Shown here: in pieces, positions 11,433 through 23,600 of the stretch | How positions within the stretch are numbered: the first letter of the stretch is position 1 | Layout of the letters: each line of letters opens with the position of its first letter | Origin: Marisa cornuarietis | Lineage: Eukaryota > Mollusca > Gastropoda > Architaenioglossa > Ampullariidae | NCBI GenBank assembly: GCA_004794655.1 | Contig: SMMW01000554.1 | Location: forward strand, 12,255,501 to 12,319,500 | DNA length: 64,000 nucleotides | Direction of reading: 5' to 3' | Notes under the pieces: generated by a model | What the model was told of the DNA's origin: nothing | Databases searched by the model: none | What the model saw: only the letters and a program-made list of their open reading frames with translations | Made by a program: the position numbers and the translations under genes

Positions 11433-14400
11433 AATCACAAGAAGGGGGACAAACATTGCAAGGGAAGGGAAGAGATGGCAGTTTCTGTTCAGTGCTTCGT
11501 GTGAAAGAGACATATAAGCACCGGCATATCCCAGTGAAGAATCAAAACAGTACCTGTAGAATGTGACTGGCACAATTGACTACCCCCTAGGCAGCACATT
11601 TGTCACAGAAATGACACGTCCAGTACTTCAGACAATGAGGCACTAAGTTAGCAAAAGGCTCCATGGCCAGGTGGTGATTTTAGTCAGTAAGAAATGAAAT
11701 CAGAATTGTTTTGGTGTGAATAGGATCACAGATTGCTCCTTCAAGATTAAGGCAGTTGTTCATTGTTTTTGAATGAATGGCTATTCATTCAATAACACCT
11801 TTTGAGATCTGTAACCAATTTGTAAATTAATGTTGAAATATTTTAAACTGATTTTAACTTACTGATGTTAAGACATTAACACGGGCACAGTATTGTTTTC
11901 AGGCATTGTTGACTGTTTTGAGCTTCTTGTCATCACTAAAAAGTGTATGTGTAGTCTGGATTCACAAGTGAAAATCATGCATAGATATCCTCATGTTTTC
12001 ACGGGAAATGTTTTGAGAAACTGGCCAGAGGCTAGTGCAGAAGCATTCATTTTTTTCCTTGTTTAATGCTTGCAAGATTAAAGGCTATGGCCTCAGGTAA
12101 TCAGTTTCTTTCAGTGATAGTATGTTCTACAGATTGATAGAGCATGGAAGAGTGAAGGGCAAACTTGAAAGGCTTATTGAGGCTTCTAGTATTTCTGGTT
12201 TATTTTGCCATTTTGTTGGAAAACTATTAAGAATTGGTGGTGGAGCCTTTTGCTACAGCTGTGCCTGAACTGGATTTTTTTTTTTCAAAAGTCTGGTCTT
12301 TACTTCATATCACACAGACTATCTTAGCATTGATACTGACAACGTACAAGGGCCTCTGCATCAATGAGCCAAGCTGCTTTAGGCCCAGTGTACTTATCTG
12401 CATGTTTTTTTGTTTGTTTTTTTTTTTGCCAGGCTTTCCTGGCTGCATTTTCCCACTCTTCTCCTTCCTTGCTTGTGCCACCCATGTGTTGTACCCCTTT
12501 CATGCAAACGTATCTATGTGTGCAAAGATGATGCTCCTTTCATATGTCATATGCCATATGCCCACTGTTCTACCACCCCTGTAAGTAATGCACTGTCCTG
12601 TCACTTGGCAATCACCCAGCATCACTGCTCACCTCATCCACACCAAAACGGATGTGAAATGATTGACGTTTTTTCGTCATTTAGCTTCAGTGATAGGTGG
12701 GCTGATTGCAATGGATCACAAGACATTTTATTGTGGTGCATAGACTGATCCTAGTAGATCCCTAGACATTTGTGCACGAGGGTGACTTGAATTCAAGGTA
12801 TTTGAACCCAGTTCTTTGGCATTGTGCAGATCAATCGGTCATGAAAACTATGCATGACGTCGGTGGAGAAAGGTGTGGCAATGTAAATCCTTATTCTGGT
12901 TACAGTGTCACAGAATTTTAAAGGAAGAATCAACTGAAACGAAAAAGCAGAAAGCAGCAAAAGAAAAAATATCGTACTATTTTTATAGCTGTTTTATAAC
13001 TAAAATCTTTTATCTCCCTAGTATCTTTCTTTCTCAAGTTAGGTATTGTTCTCAGCAGTGAAGTGTGTTACTGCGAAGTGCGCCTGCATGTTTGTTCACT
13101 GTGCCATTGATGGATTTTTCTGAGTGAAGTTGAACAGACAGGTTTTGGGGAATAAGTAAGTTAGAGTTTGATACCTTTACATTGATAAAAACATTTCCTG
13201 ATTTTTTTTTCAGTAACATGGGGTACAGTGAGTCATCCATCTACCTTTTACCACCTCCAATTTTTTTTTTTAACCACACAATGTACAAGTTGTTTCAAAG
13301 GAATTGCTTCCATCAGAAAGAAAAGAACATAATAATCTGTTAAGAGTAGGGGGATGCTGTTTTAGTTGAATAGCTATAGTCTAGCCCTGAGTGAATGCCT
13401 GTTTGAAAATTAGTTTTTGCAAAGAAAATATTGAGCAGAGGGTATTGTTGTACCAGCCATTTTGTGAAAAACATTGATTCTTTAGAAAATTGGTAACAGC
13501 TGAAAGAAGAAATTAGTTTGTGGCAGTGAATGAAGCAAGTGCATCATAGCAACAGTGAAATGATTTGGCTGCGTAGAAAACATTGTAGTGCTTTTGTTTC
13601 TCAGAGGAAAGACAGAAGAAGATGCACAGTACCCAGGATCCAAGTGAAATGTGACTCCCTGAGTGGTTAGGTAGCACAGACAGCATCTTTTATTGTATCA
13701 GTATGTGTGACCTTGGGTTTCTAAGGTAGGTCCACTTTTTATCTGGCCTGAGAGCAGTTTTGAATATGTGAATAACACCGCTGCAGAGTCTGTGACAATG
13801 ATAAAGCCATGATGGGATTTCGTTCTTGGATTTCATGATGTGCTGGAGATTCTGAGCATGGAGCTGTGTCAAGTTGCAACCTTCTTCTGTGGGAAACTTG
13901 TAACAACTCTAGTGTTAAAGCCAAAAGCCTTTCCCCTTCAGACCCTCATGCTTTTCTGATTGTTTACATCTGACAAATGATTACTGTACAGCATTTTTTT
14001 GTAGACAGAAAAGTTTTGAAATGTTTGCTGGGAAATACTGGTCTTTTTAGTAAACATTTGTATCATGTCACTAACGGCCACTTGAGAATTAGTGGTCTGT
14101 TTGTGGATACTCTTCTGTTGCCTTTTTTCTCCCTCTTAACACTGGGTTATTATTGAAATAGAAGAAGAGAGAAATCTGCTTCAAAGAACTACATAACAGT
14201 GTGTTTGAAGTCAAGATGCAGCTAGTTTTAGGATAGGGTTACATCAAAAAAAAAAAGCAGCCTTTATTTGGAGAGAAGTGCTTAAATTAACTGTGTGCAA
14301 TGGAATCAGCTTATATGAATGAACATGTTCATAATAGAGCTGAGCAGTTTCTGACCATTTAGTCAACATTTCCTAGTGTGTGCATTTCATTTTAGCAGCA

Positions 14401-17400
14401 TTGGTTAGTTTGAGTTTTATTCTAGTATACTAAAATGTTTGCTTAGCTGCTTAGGCTGCCTTTAAGATTTTAAAAAGAAATGTTAAGAATTGTAGTGAGA
14501 ATGACTTATTCCCTTCTAATGTATTTCCAAATCTTTTTTCTTTACCAGTTTATATTTTTAGGTGTTTGTCCCTTAGACATTCAGATTGGCCAGTACTTAT
14601 TCTCGATACAAGTTAAGGATTATATTTTTAGTTGCACAGCACAATGCTTGCCTCATTTTGTTAGCAATAAGCTAGCAGGACTTGGTGTGCCTTGATTCTT
14701 GCCATTTCATTGGCATCATGTCCCCTTTGAGGTCTGCAAGATACTCCAGGCTAAACTCGTGAAATATTATAGGAATAGGGAGAAATTCAGAACAAGATAT
14801 AGAATATGCAGAGTTAGTTCAGGCTCAATTCGGGTAACACCTCTTTGTATTGCTTTCACTATGTACACATGGGTTGCTGGATAAATATTAAACACCCATA
14901 ACATGGAGAAAAAAGTACAAAACTGCATTGGGTCATAAGCATATTGTTAAAACTATCTTTATGCATTTGTGATCTGTTGCAGCCTATGTTCACTTGAGAA
15001 ATAATCATGCTTTTGTTTTTCAGCAAAGAATGTTGCATATATCATGCTAATTTGATAGTAGTCATGGCAAAGTTCTATAGTAGTAACTGTTCTTGTCAGG
15101 TTTGTAAACTTTAAATGTACGACTTATTTTCATCAGGTTTCATTACAACTCCTTATAGACCAGTGTTTGTAACAGAGAATAGTTTTAGTAATGACATGTT
15201 TTGGACTAGGGGGCTAGTATGTTAATGTTGACATCATTATGTTTTTAAGTTTTTTTTTCTTTTTATTTTAATGTTCCCAGTGGCATTCAGACCTCAGCAT
15301 TCACTGGGAACTGCTTGATTTCTTAAGTGGAATTTGATAGGACATGCTCTTCGCAACTTTGCTTGGGTGGTAGCATGTTCAAAACTTCAAGAATATTTGG
15401 CACATTAACTAGTCTTCAAAATACACAAGGTCTGCTTGAGGGAAGACTTGTCAGTACCTATGCAAACTTCACCATTCCTGAACAGATTTAGAATTAAGAA
15501 TTATTAAGCGCTAAGAGCATGCTCTCTTTGAGTGTGAATATGCGCGATTAAAATCTTCATTATTATTATTATTATTATTAGAATTGCCAACATTTATTCT
15601 TGTGGCAGTTAAAATTTAAATTGTAAATTAATGTACAGGTTGTCACAAAAAGAATGGGGAAAACAATTAACAAAAACCAAAATAAATTTAGTACTATATC
15701 CTACATTGTAAAAAACATTGAAGGAAAACTTGGTTTAGTCCTTTGCACGATCAGATCATTGAATAGATGGTGTACTCTATTTTCCTCAGTGGCCACTCTT
15801 TAATTGTGTACATGAAGAAATGGGATGAATGTGTGGTGCGATGTTTCTGAGCTTAATAAATGACTTGACTAGTCTCTTTTGGCAAGTGGGAGAACTTTTA
15901 TTTGTTGGTCATGAAAGTGGGAGAACTGTGTGCCTGGGAAAGACAGGGTTTGAGAGCTGTTTTGTGCACTCAGTATGGCTGAATACTTGATGTATAGCAA
16001 CTTGTTAAAAGTTATGTGGTGATGTTTTTGCAAATTATGGCTGTTAGACACAATGTTTGAGTGTTAGTCACTTACCAGTCTGTATGAGTGTGTTTAGACG
16101 CAGGAATATGGCTATCGTAGGATTGCCAATTAATGATGCCTTTTGCCGAAGCTTTAGAGTGTAGACTGACGTGAGCAGGGAAAGAATTATGAGAAAAGTT
16201 CATTGCAGTTAATTGAATGGACACATTGTTTATAGGTAGAGCCCACTGCAGAAGATCTTTTATAATCATGAGACTTCACGACCCAGTTGTTACAGTGAGA
16301 AAGAATTAAAAATAAAAACCTGTTAAGCTTGTCCTTGATGTAAATGCAGTTCAGGGTAGAGTGTACAATAACAGTTGTGCTTTCAGTAGCAGTGAATGAC
16401 ACAATTTTGCTGTTATAATGACCCCGTGGTAGAGAAATTATGTTGTGATGTTTCAGCCTCTTCGGGAGAATGAAGTTTGATCACAGTTTGGTGTTCAAGG
16501 ATTGTCTGTGAACTAAGCTCAGTAAGCCACGCTGAGAAAACTGATGATGCAATACCAGTGCATCAACTCGCTGTGTTGTGTAGAGCAGTGTTTGAAAACT
16601 GTGTTGTAGATGGGTGTTTCAGGAAGAGATAAATTTGATGAGTGGGAGACAATATGCACCATTGACATCAAGAAACAACCATGCTGGGTGAATTAAAGTC
16701 ACAATGCAGAGAGATGTAGCTCTGATGTAACTAAATATAGTTTTAGTACCACTTGTATTATGAGCAGAGTGTGAGAGCAAAATCTGCCTTGCCTTCACGT
16801 CGACAGCTCTACAGCCAACAGTGCCCACCTGTTGTTGAAACCATTAGCACGAATTTGTTTTTTCAGTTGTACAATTTTTCTTGTATTGACTTTGTAGTGC
16901 TACACTTCTTCAGTTGAGATCTGTTCACTCATCACCATGCATGTTATTGATGACTAAACCCTATGTGTTTGATGGTTTTGCACACCAGAACACAGTGCTG
17001 TTGCTAACCCTTTGCTTCCCCATAATTGTTTAGTGCTCACGTGATGTGTAAAGCTTGCGAGTGTGCAAGGTGTTCATTTGTATCTGCAAGTATGTAAGAT
17101 GTTTTATTTACAGAAAAGCTCTATCTTTAGTGTTCTGTAGTAGTGGTTATGTCCCTGTCAAGTGAGCTTTCATAATTTTTAACCCCTTCTAATTTTTTTC
17201 CCCCCACAACAAAATGAACTTAGATAGAAAATTATGACTTGAGAGTTTCTTTACTGGACATGTGCATGGGATGTGTGAATCTGAGATAAAGAAACTGGAC
17301 GTTTTACTCAAACATGCCACCTTTCAAAAAATAATGTATATAAGCATTTTTGTCCCATTCATTAATAAAGTGCTAGCACATTTAAATCCACCCTAAATAA

Positions 17401-18060
17401 TTAGGAGGCAAAAAACATTTCCACGTAGGATATTAGTGCACTTTTTGAATCGGGGAAACCTCAAGGAATTTGTTACCTATTTGGTGCCTATTCTCTCCCC
17501 TAGATGTTTCTTTTTAGATTATTTACCTGTGTGAATAAAACACGAAAGTGGTGGAATGTCTATGGCCATGAGCAACTTTTGATACCATGGGCCAAAAATG
17601 TGCTTGGGCAGTATAGTTCCAAGCCATGTTTATGCGATTTATTTGGCATCCAGTCAAGTAAAAAAAAAAAATCACAGCATTTGACAAAAAATGACATATT
17701 TTTTTGTTCATGTGATGTTCAAAATGTAATTACAAAAATACACCGCATGTTAGGTAAAGGTCTTCCCCTAATCTGTTTAGGTCGTTGAGGGTGAGGTGTT
17801 AGACTTCCCTTTTCTTGGGGCCAGCTTTACATGAGGGCGGTGCCCATCCCTTCCTCCCTGCCTTACCTTTCCCAACACTCTATGGTGCCATCTGGGTTGA
17901 TTGGGGAATCTGCACTAGTTGGGTTTTGAACAAGCATGCCTCTCAGTTTGGCTATCTCCTTTGCCAAAAAGTGAGGAATTCTTCATGAAACTAGGTCGAA
18001 TCACAGTAGCTTGCTCAGCTTGGACTACCTACTATATTGTGCCTCATTTCCCTTATTAAA
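11433..18060 (+). other. 3'UTR and intergenic DNA between R3HDM and OS-9
   Basis: No supported gene. Several 60-116 codon open frames here (for example 12234-12748, two overlapping frames) have no family resemblance, no splice support and T-rich composition. Candidate poly(A) signals AATAAA lie at 15855-15860 and 17364-17369; if one is used, the R3HDM 3'UTR would be several kilobases long, which is plausible for an RNA-binding protein gene but unproven. Confidence 0.5.
15505..15581 (+). repeat. Retroposon tail with (ATT)n end, copy 1
   Basis: The stretch containing 'gagcatgctctctttgagtg' followed by 'tgaatatgcgcgattaaaat' and 'cttcattattattattatta' recurs on the opposite strand at 22182-22240. 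This marks both as ends of one dispersed retroposon family, closing in an ATT microsatellite at 15559-15581. The body upstream was not delimited. Confidence 0.6.
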
Positions 18061-18100
18061 ATATGAAAAAAATTGTACAAGTGAAAAGCTGTGCCTAAAG

Positions 18101-18164
18101 ATCTCAAAACAATGTGTACAAGCCTTATGCAGATCTCAAAACAATGTGTACAAGCCTTACGCAG
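18101..18164. repeat. 32-bp tandem duplication
   Basis: Two adjacent copies (18101-18132 and 18133-18164) starting 'atctcaaaacaatgtgtaca' differ at one position (ttatgcag against ttacgcag). It sits just upstream of the LINE fragment and may be part of it. Confidence 0.85.
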
Positions 18165-18299
18165 TGTAAAGCTAAAATTATACATAAAAAAAACAAATTA
18201 CGCCGAGTCAACTGGAAAGATGGAATGGTTTACGCTTTCAGTATCTGAAGGGTTCAAACTTCTTGTCCCAATTCTGTTTTGATACCAAAAATAATAGTT

Positions 18300-18960
18300 G
18301 TGAATGAAGACCAGCACAGAAAAGAGCAAAGTTATGACCTGTGACAAAGGCAAAGCATAGATCTATATGAGCTTAAACAGGTAAGCAGCTTGAAGTACTT
18401 GGGACCTATCTTCTCCAAGGACAGCAGCTCCATGCCAGATATCTGCTTCTGGATTGCAACACCAACAATGGCTAGACTAGAAAGGATCTTGCATAGCCAT
18501 AAGATAAGGTTCACTACCAAGTACAAGCTGTAGCTGTACAAATCCCTGGTAGTGCCAATCGTGCTCTATGGATGTGACACGTGGACTTTGCTCACCGAAA
18601 CGGAAAGGACAATCCAAGCATTTGAGAACAAGTGCCCGAGAAGGCTGCTCCAGATCTCATATAAACAACATAAAACAAACGACTTTGTACAAAACAAGAT
18701 TGTCACGCTAGTAGGACACCAGGAATCTCTACTTTCAACAGTCAAACGACGTCAGCAGGTCTTCTTTGGCCATGTGACCCAGCACGACACCTTGTCGAAG
18801 ACTGTCCTCTAAGGCACCTTGAAGGGTAGTCAGTGCCCAAAGAAAAAAGCCGGCTTACAAACGTAAAAGACTGGACTGATTGTCCTGTACAGGAGCTGGT
18901 ATTGCACAAGAGAGGCAAGCCCTGTCAGCTGCTGTGTCTATCCATGTGTTCCCCACGATG
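18300..18960 (+). pseudogene. LINE reverse-transcriptase C-terminal fragment
   Basis: Conceptual translation shows the region after the RT domain of endonuclease/RT retroposons: 'VSSLKYLGPIFSKD' near 18385, 'YKSLVVPIVLYGCDTWTL' near 18540, 'FENKCPRRLLQISY' near 18620 and 'RRQQVFFGHVTQHD' near 18750. The longest open piece is 18552-18812. Stops interrupt the frame before and after it, and no endonuclease or catalytic RT motif is present, so it is a dead 5'-truncated copy between two host genes. Confidence 0.8.
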
Positions 18961-20653
18961 ACAGGTGATGACTAACTGAATTGTGAATGACAATGGTATG
19001 AGTGGTAGTCTCTAGAACTAAATCCATGTTCGAATGATGACCTCAAGATGGATGAAGATGATTGTGCTATGGAGACACCAGATTACCTTTCATGGTGAGA
19101 GAGAGAGTACAGGAAGAGGAACAGCTAAGCTGTGAGCACTGACCACAAATAGATAATTATTGACAGGGACTGCATTTGATTTTGATGGGGTTTGCATCTG
19201 TGTTGCTATCACACAAATGGACAAAGTCACAAAGTGGACTAAACCACAAAACGTCATAGTATGCAAAGACCCCAGTGCATAATGGGTATGATAATACTAA
19301 CTTTACCATTTTACCATGTGTTACTATTGTCTCTGATACAGTACCTCAACAGTCTCTTGAAGTTTTTCTAAAAGATTATATTACAGTTACCTGAAATGGA
19401 ACCATAATAAAAACAGAATGAAGGCAATGACAAAATATTACCAGATCCACTAAAGATCACGGAGAAATAAACTTTTACATTATGGCAATGACATCCACAG
19501 GGAACACATCAGCATTTAGGTAACACCATTAAAAGTATGTGGGTGTTACACATGACTTCAACTCTTCCTATGTGGTTTGCACTTGCAAATGCAAACATCT
19601 TCATAGTTTTAGCTCAGTTGTGTTGATACGCTCATGAATTAAGCCCAGCAGCTAGTCATTGCCACAAGCCAACTGGCCAGCAGCTATTTAAGAAAATGGG
19701 CAAGTCTGCTGATCGAACCTTTCACATTATTTAATTTTGCAAGAAAGTAAATGATCAAAGTTTTTCTCAGATTAGTAAAACATCCTATAATAAACGTAAT
19801 TTTTTGGAAGAGCTTACATTGAAAATCATAAACTCAGCTTCATAAATCACCACAGGAACAGACAAAACCAATAAACCAATTATGTTTAAGATTGTATTAA
19901 CCGACAGCATAATCATTTACTTAACAGATTGTTTCTTCAATAGTGATATTACAAGAAACAGGCATATTTTTATATTTAGCATTAGTTTCTAACGCATCTG
20001 GAGGAAGCTTCTCGAGTTTTTTCTCCCTTCAATGTGTGAAGGCATTTGTTCTAAAACAGTCTATACAGGAACCACAGGGAAAGTGTTAAAGTAGAATTCT
20101 TTGATTTTTTTTTTTTTTTACCCTGCTAAAGACTGCCATAACATTTCCATTCCCAGCAAAAAAGAAAGGATAGGAGATTCTGATGCTGTCATATCCCTTA
20201 ACTACATTGGCGTTAACCCCGCGTGTCACTAGGGCTCAGAATTTTACATAAAAACAGTTAACCCCAAGGGATTCTCATGCTTAACACTGCATCTGAGGTC
20301 AAATTATTTACCCAAGTGAAGCTCAGGATTAATCATCTTCAAATAAAATTCCAAGCCCAAGTAATGCTTGAGGTTCATGCCAGGCAGTTTAAAAACATAA
20401 ACACAAATAGTTTTTTAAAGACGTAAATAAATACCCCCCTTTTAACATAATACATGATAACATCCAAGCAGTTTTTTGAGAAACCAGAACAATGAATATC
20501 ACGTGGATGCTTTGATTGAAGATGAAATCATCAACACCTTAAATGCTCACAAGCATCTGGTATCACACCATATGGTACACCACCTGAATGACATAAAACT
20601 TGGTGTTGAAACATCAGTGGCTTTATCACACTTGCATTTGCTGATACTCAGCC
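18961..20653. other. Spacer between LINE fragment and OS-9 stop
   Basis: AT-rich, with a T tract near 20110. It must hold the OS-9 3'UTR on the minus strand, but I could not pick a convincing AATAAA for it. No other gene seen. Confidence 0.5.
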
Positions 20654-23600
20654 CTAAAGTCCCGGAGCTGTTTCTGATGGTGTGGATGATGATGTTGACT
20701 GGCTGCTGCTACTGTCATCATTATCATCACTGGTGGTAGTCTGTTTGGAGGCTGTTGAGGTGAGTGCCATAGATGACTGCTTGTTGTAGACAAAATTGTA
20801 GTTGTTCTCAAGCTGGGAATGCTTCTCATATTCTTTTTCTGCCTCATTATTTCCTCCCTAGCAGACAGGAGGGGGGAAAAAATGACAAGTAATCTAGCAA
20901 TAGTTACATGGCATGTACCAGACACTTATTTGTTTCAAATGAGATTCAAAATCTGGATTGAACAATTACTTGTGACCATGAAAATCTAATGCACATGGAT
21001 TGAGAATGACCTTACGTGCTCTCAGAAACACATGGAATAAGTTAGTTCTTTAAAGTTTAGCTGACAAATATATATATTGTGTCAAATTTCAACAGTGTCT
21101 AAAAATTGCAGGATTTACTTCAGTGAGTGGACAATTTCTGCACTAGAAACAAGGAAATTATAGTAAAAGCGGAGGAAATAATGATTTAAAAAAAATCATT
21201 AATAGCATTATCAACAGCAAAAGCAAGTCTACAAACATTGTAAGTGACCACAAGTTTCTGTGTGTGTGTAAAGAAATATAGGCAGGTTTTTGATTGTTGT
21301 GCTATGACGTAAGCCAGCAGCTAAGGGTGTATCACAGTGAGGTATTCCAGCAATATTAACAGCTGCCACCGTTACAGAATGCCAAAGTTGGAGACCTGAA
21401 GCCAGTTCTTATGATCTTCTTCACTTTTGTCCCAGAAGCCTTGCCTTTGTGGTACAGGACAATCGGTATTGAAAGCAAGAGCTGTACAAGAGGTCTGGGA
21501 TACTGCTCCCTCTCACACTGTAGTTAGTTCAGTGGCTTGACTTTGATCATAGCTTTTTTTCTACACCTGTGTATTTCCCGCTTTTTCTGTGGCAGCTGTT
21601 AACTAGCACAGGTGATAAAGGAAAGAGGGCAAGAAGGTCTATTTACCTTGGATGTGAGGTGGGAATGAAGTGTTCATGTGCTGACACTGATGCTCTCAAA
21701 GTCTCATAATAACTACCCATTTCAGCAATATTTTAAGTGCAAGGAAATGCATAACAGGAAGCCAAAGATCACAGTTAAATTTAGTCATCCAGTATTAACT
21801 ATCAAAGGCCTACCAGTATGGCAACAATCATATTCTGGAAAGAAGCACTGTCTTCCTCTGACAAAACATGAATGGGTTCTTCATCATCATCTCCAAGGAT
21901 GTGGCCAGAGGTAATAATCTTTACATGCACTTTGAGATCTGCAAAGAAACATGCACACATGCTGCTTCTAAATTAACTTTCCAGTAGCTTCAAATGCAGA
22001 TACACAGGTATATATATATATATATAAATGGTAATGTAAGGGATGCCATAGCTTGGCACCACAGTGGCAGTGAACATAAGTGGTTCATCATACATAAGGT
22101 ATACCATATAGTAGGCAAAGCCCAAATGTCATCTTCTGCCACCTTTGCCTTAAATCAGGTATCCATTTCTGCTAGTAATAATAATAATAAATGAAGATTT
22201 TTATAGCGCATATTCACACTCGTAGAGAGCATGGGGGTTTGGAAGAGGGAGCTTTAGAGTCACAGGCCCAAGCAGGCCTCAAGCCAGTAGCCTTGCTGCC
22301 ATGCACTAAACTCCTTGTTATACAGTCTCCCTGAAAGAGCAAGTTCTTGCTGGTGTACTCTGGTGCTTTCCAATTGAAAAAAAAGGTCTGAGACTACTCC
22401 CCCAAAAGCAAACTATGTCTGCTTAAAACAATAGGTAGCAGAAAGTTTCTGTGTTCTGTTCTTAGTTCTATGATACCCACAGCCTGCTGGATGGCCTTGA
22501 GAACAGACCATACCTTAGTATAGAGTGCATACTTGTTTTGCTTGGGACTGCTGTGAATAAATGTGGTGCTTTTACTCACTGCCTGTGTCCACTCCTGCTT
22601 TTTCTAGACCGTCTTTAACACTGCTTTCCAGCATCTTTTTCTGTTGTTTGGGCAAGAGTTTGGCATCTGCATCCACCTGGTTCTGCTTGATGGTCCTGAC
22701 CCGAAATTTCCATCTGCCGTCTGTCTCCTCCTTTTCCACTGGTGCGCTGCTGCTGCTGGAACCTTCTAAAGGTAGATGAGCCAAATCACAGGAACATCAA
22801 AATTTCTCAAGAGAAGTTACAGGCAGCCTCAAAGAGGCTTGAAAAGCAAATCTGAGATGTAGCTGCTGTCAACTGTTAATTCTGACACTGCTATGCAGTT
22901 ATGGAGTTGTGTGCTATTCTGATATTCACTTTCACTAACATGGCAGCTGCCTGTCGATCTATTATACTCGCCATGTAACAAAATGGTTGTTAATGAATTT
23001 ATTATATGGCATGTAATACAACTGCTTTTTGTCAAGCTACTGTACTTACCTTGTTTGATAACAGGAGGAGCTTGCACTCTACTGTGTGCACTATCTTCAG
23101 ATGCTTCTTGTTCTTCCTCTTCCTCATCATCTTCTAAGTTTGTTGCAGTTGCTGAGTCAGTGCTCTCTTTCTTACTTTCTTTGGAGGCAGCCATGTCACT
23201 TATCTCTTCATCCACTTCTGAGATTTCTAATGGCAAAATTTAATACCATTAAACTCTTTCTTCTTTCAGTGGTCCTTAATTTAGTTTGTGATGTGCATGT
23301 TTTCAATATTTTTTTTAAAACACTGGTGATAGGTAGAATGCCAAAGTGTAAGCTAATTGCAGACTACTTTACATTTCCTATATAAGAATTGAAGTATGCA
23401 TCATACACAAAACTACAGCCATGGAAACGTATACATGTCCGCCCACCCTTCCCCAGCACACACATACATGCACAAAGTAAGCTACCATGAAAGTGCACAC
23501 ACACACGTGTGCATATACATGTGTGTACAGAGCTAGCCTGAGAAGCAAAGCATAAAAAACCTTCTTCTGTCTCCTCCAACTTTTGCATCAGTTGATTAAG

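Noticed and set aside
12234..12748. Two overlapping open frames of 112-116 codons
   Set aside because: Two frames over the same T/C-rich sequence, no family resemblance, no splice context; likely chance.
22561..23385. Plus-strand open frames over 22561-23385
   Set aside because: They are reverse-strand shadows of OS-9 exons 13 and 14.
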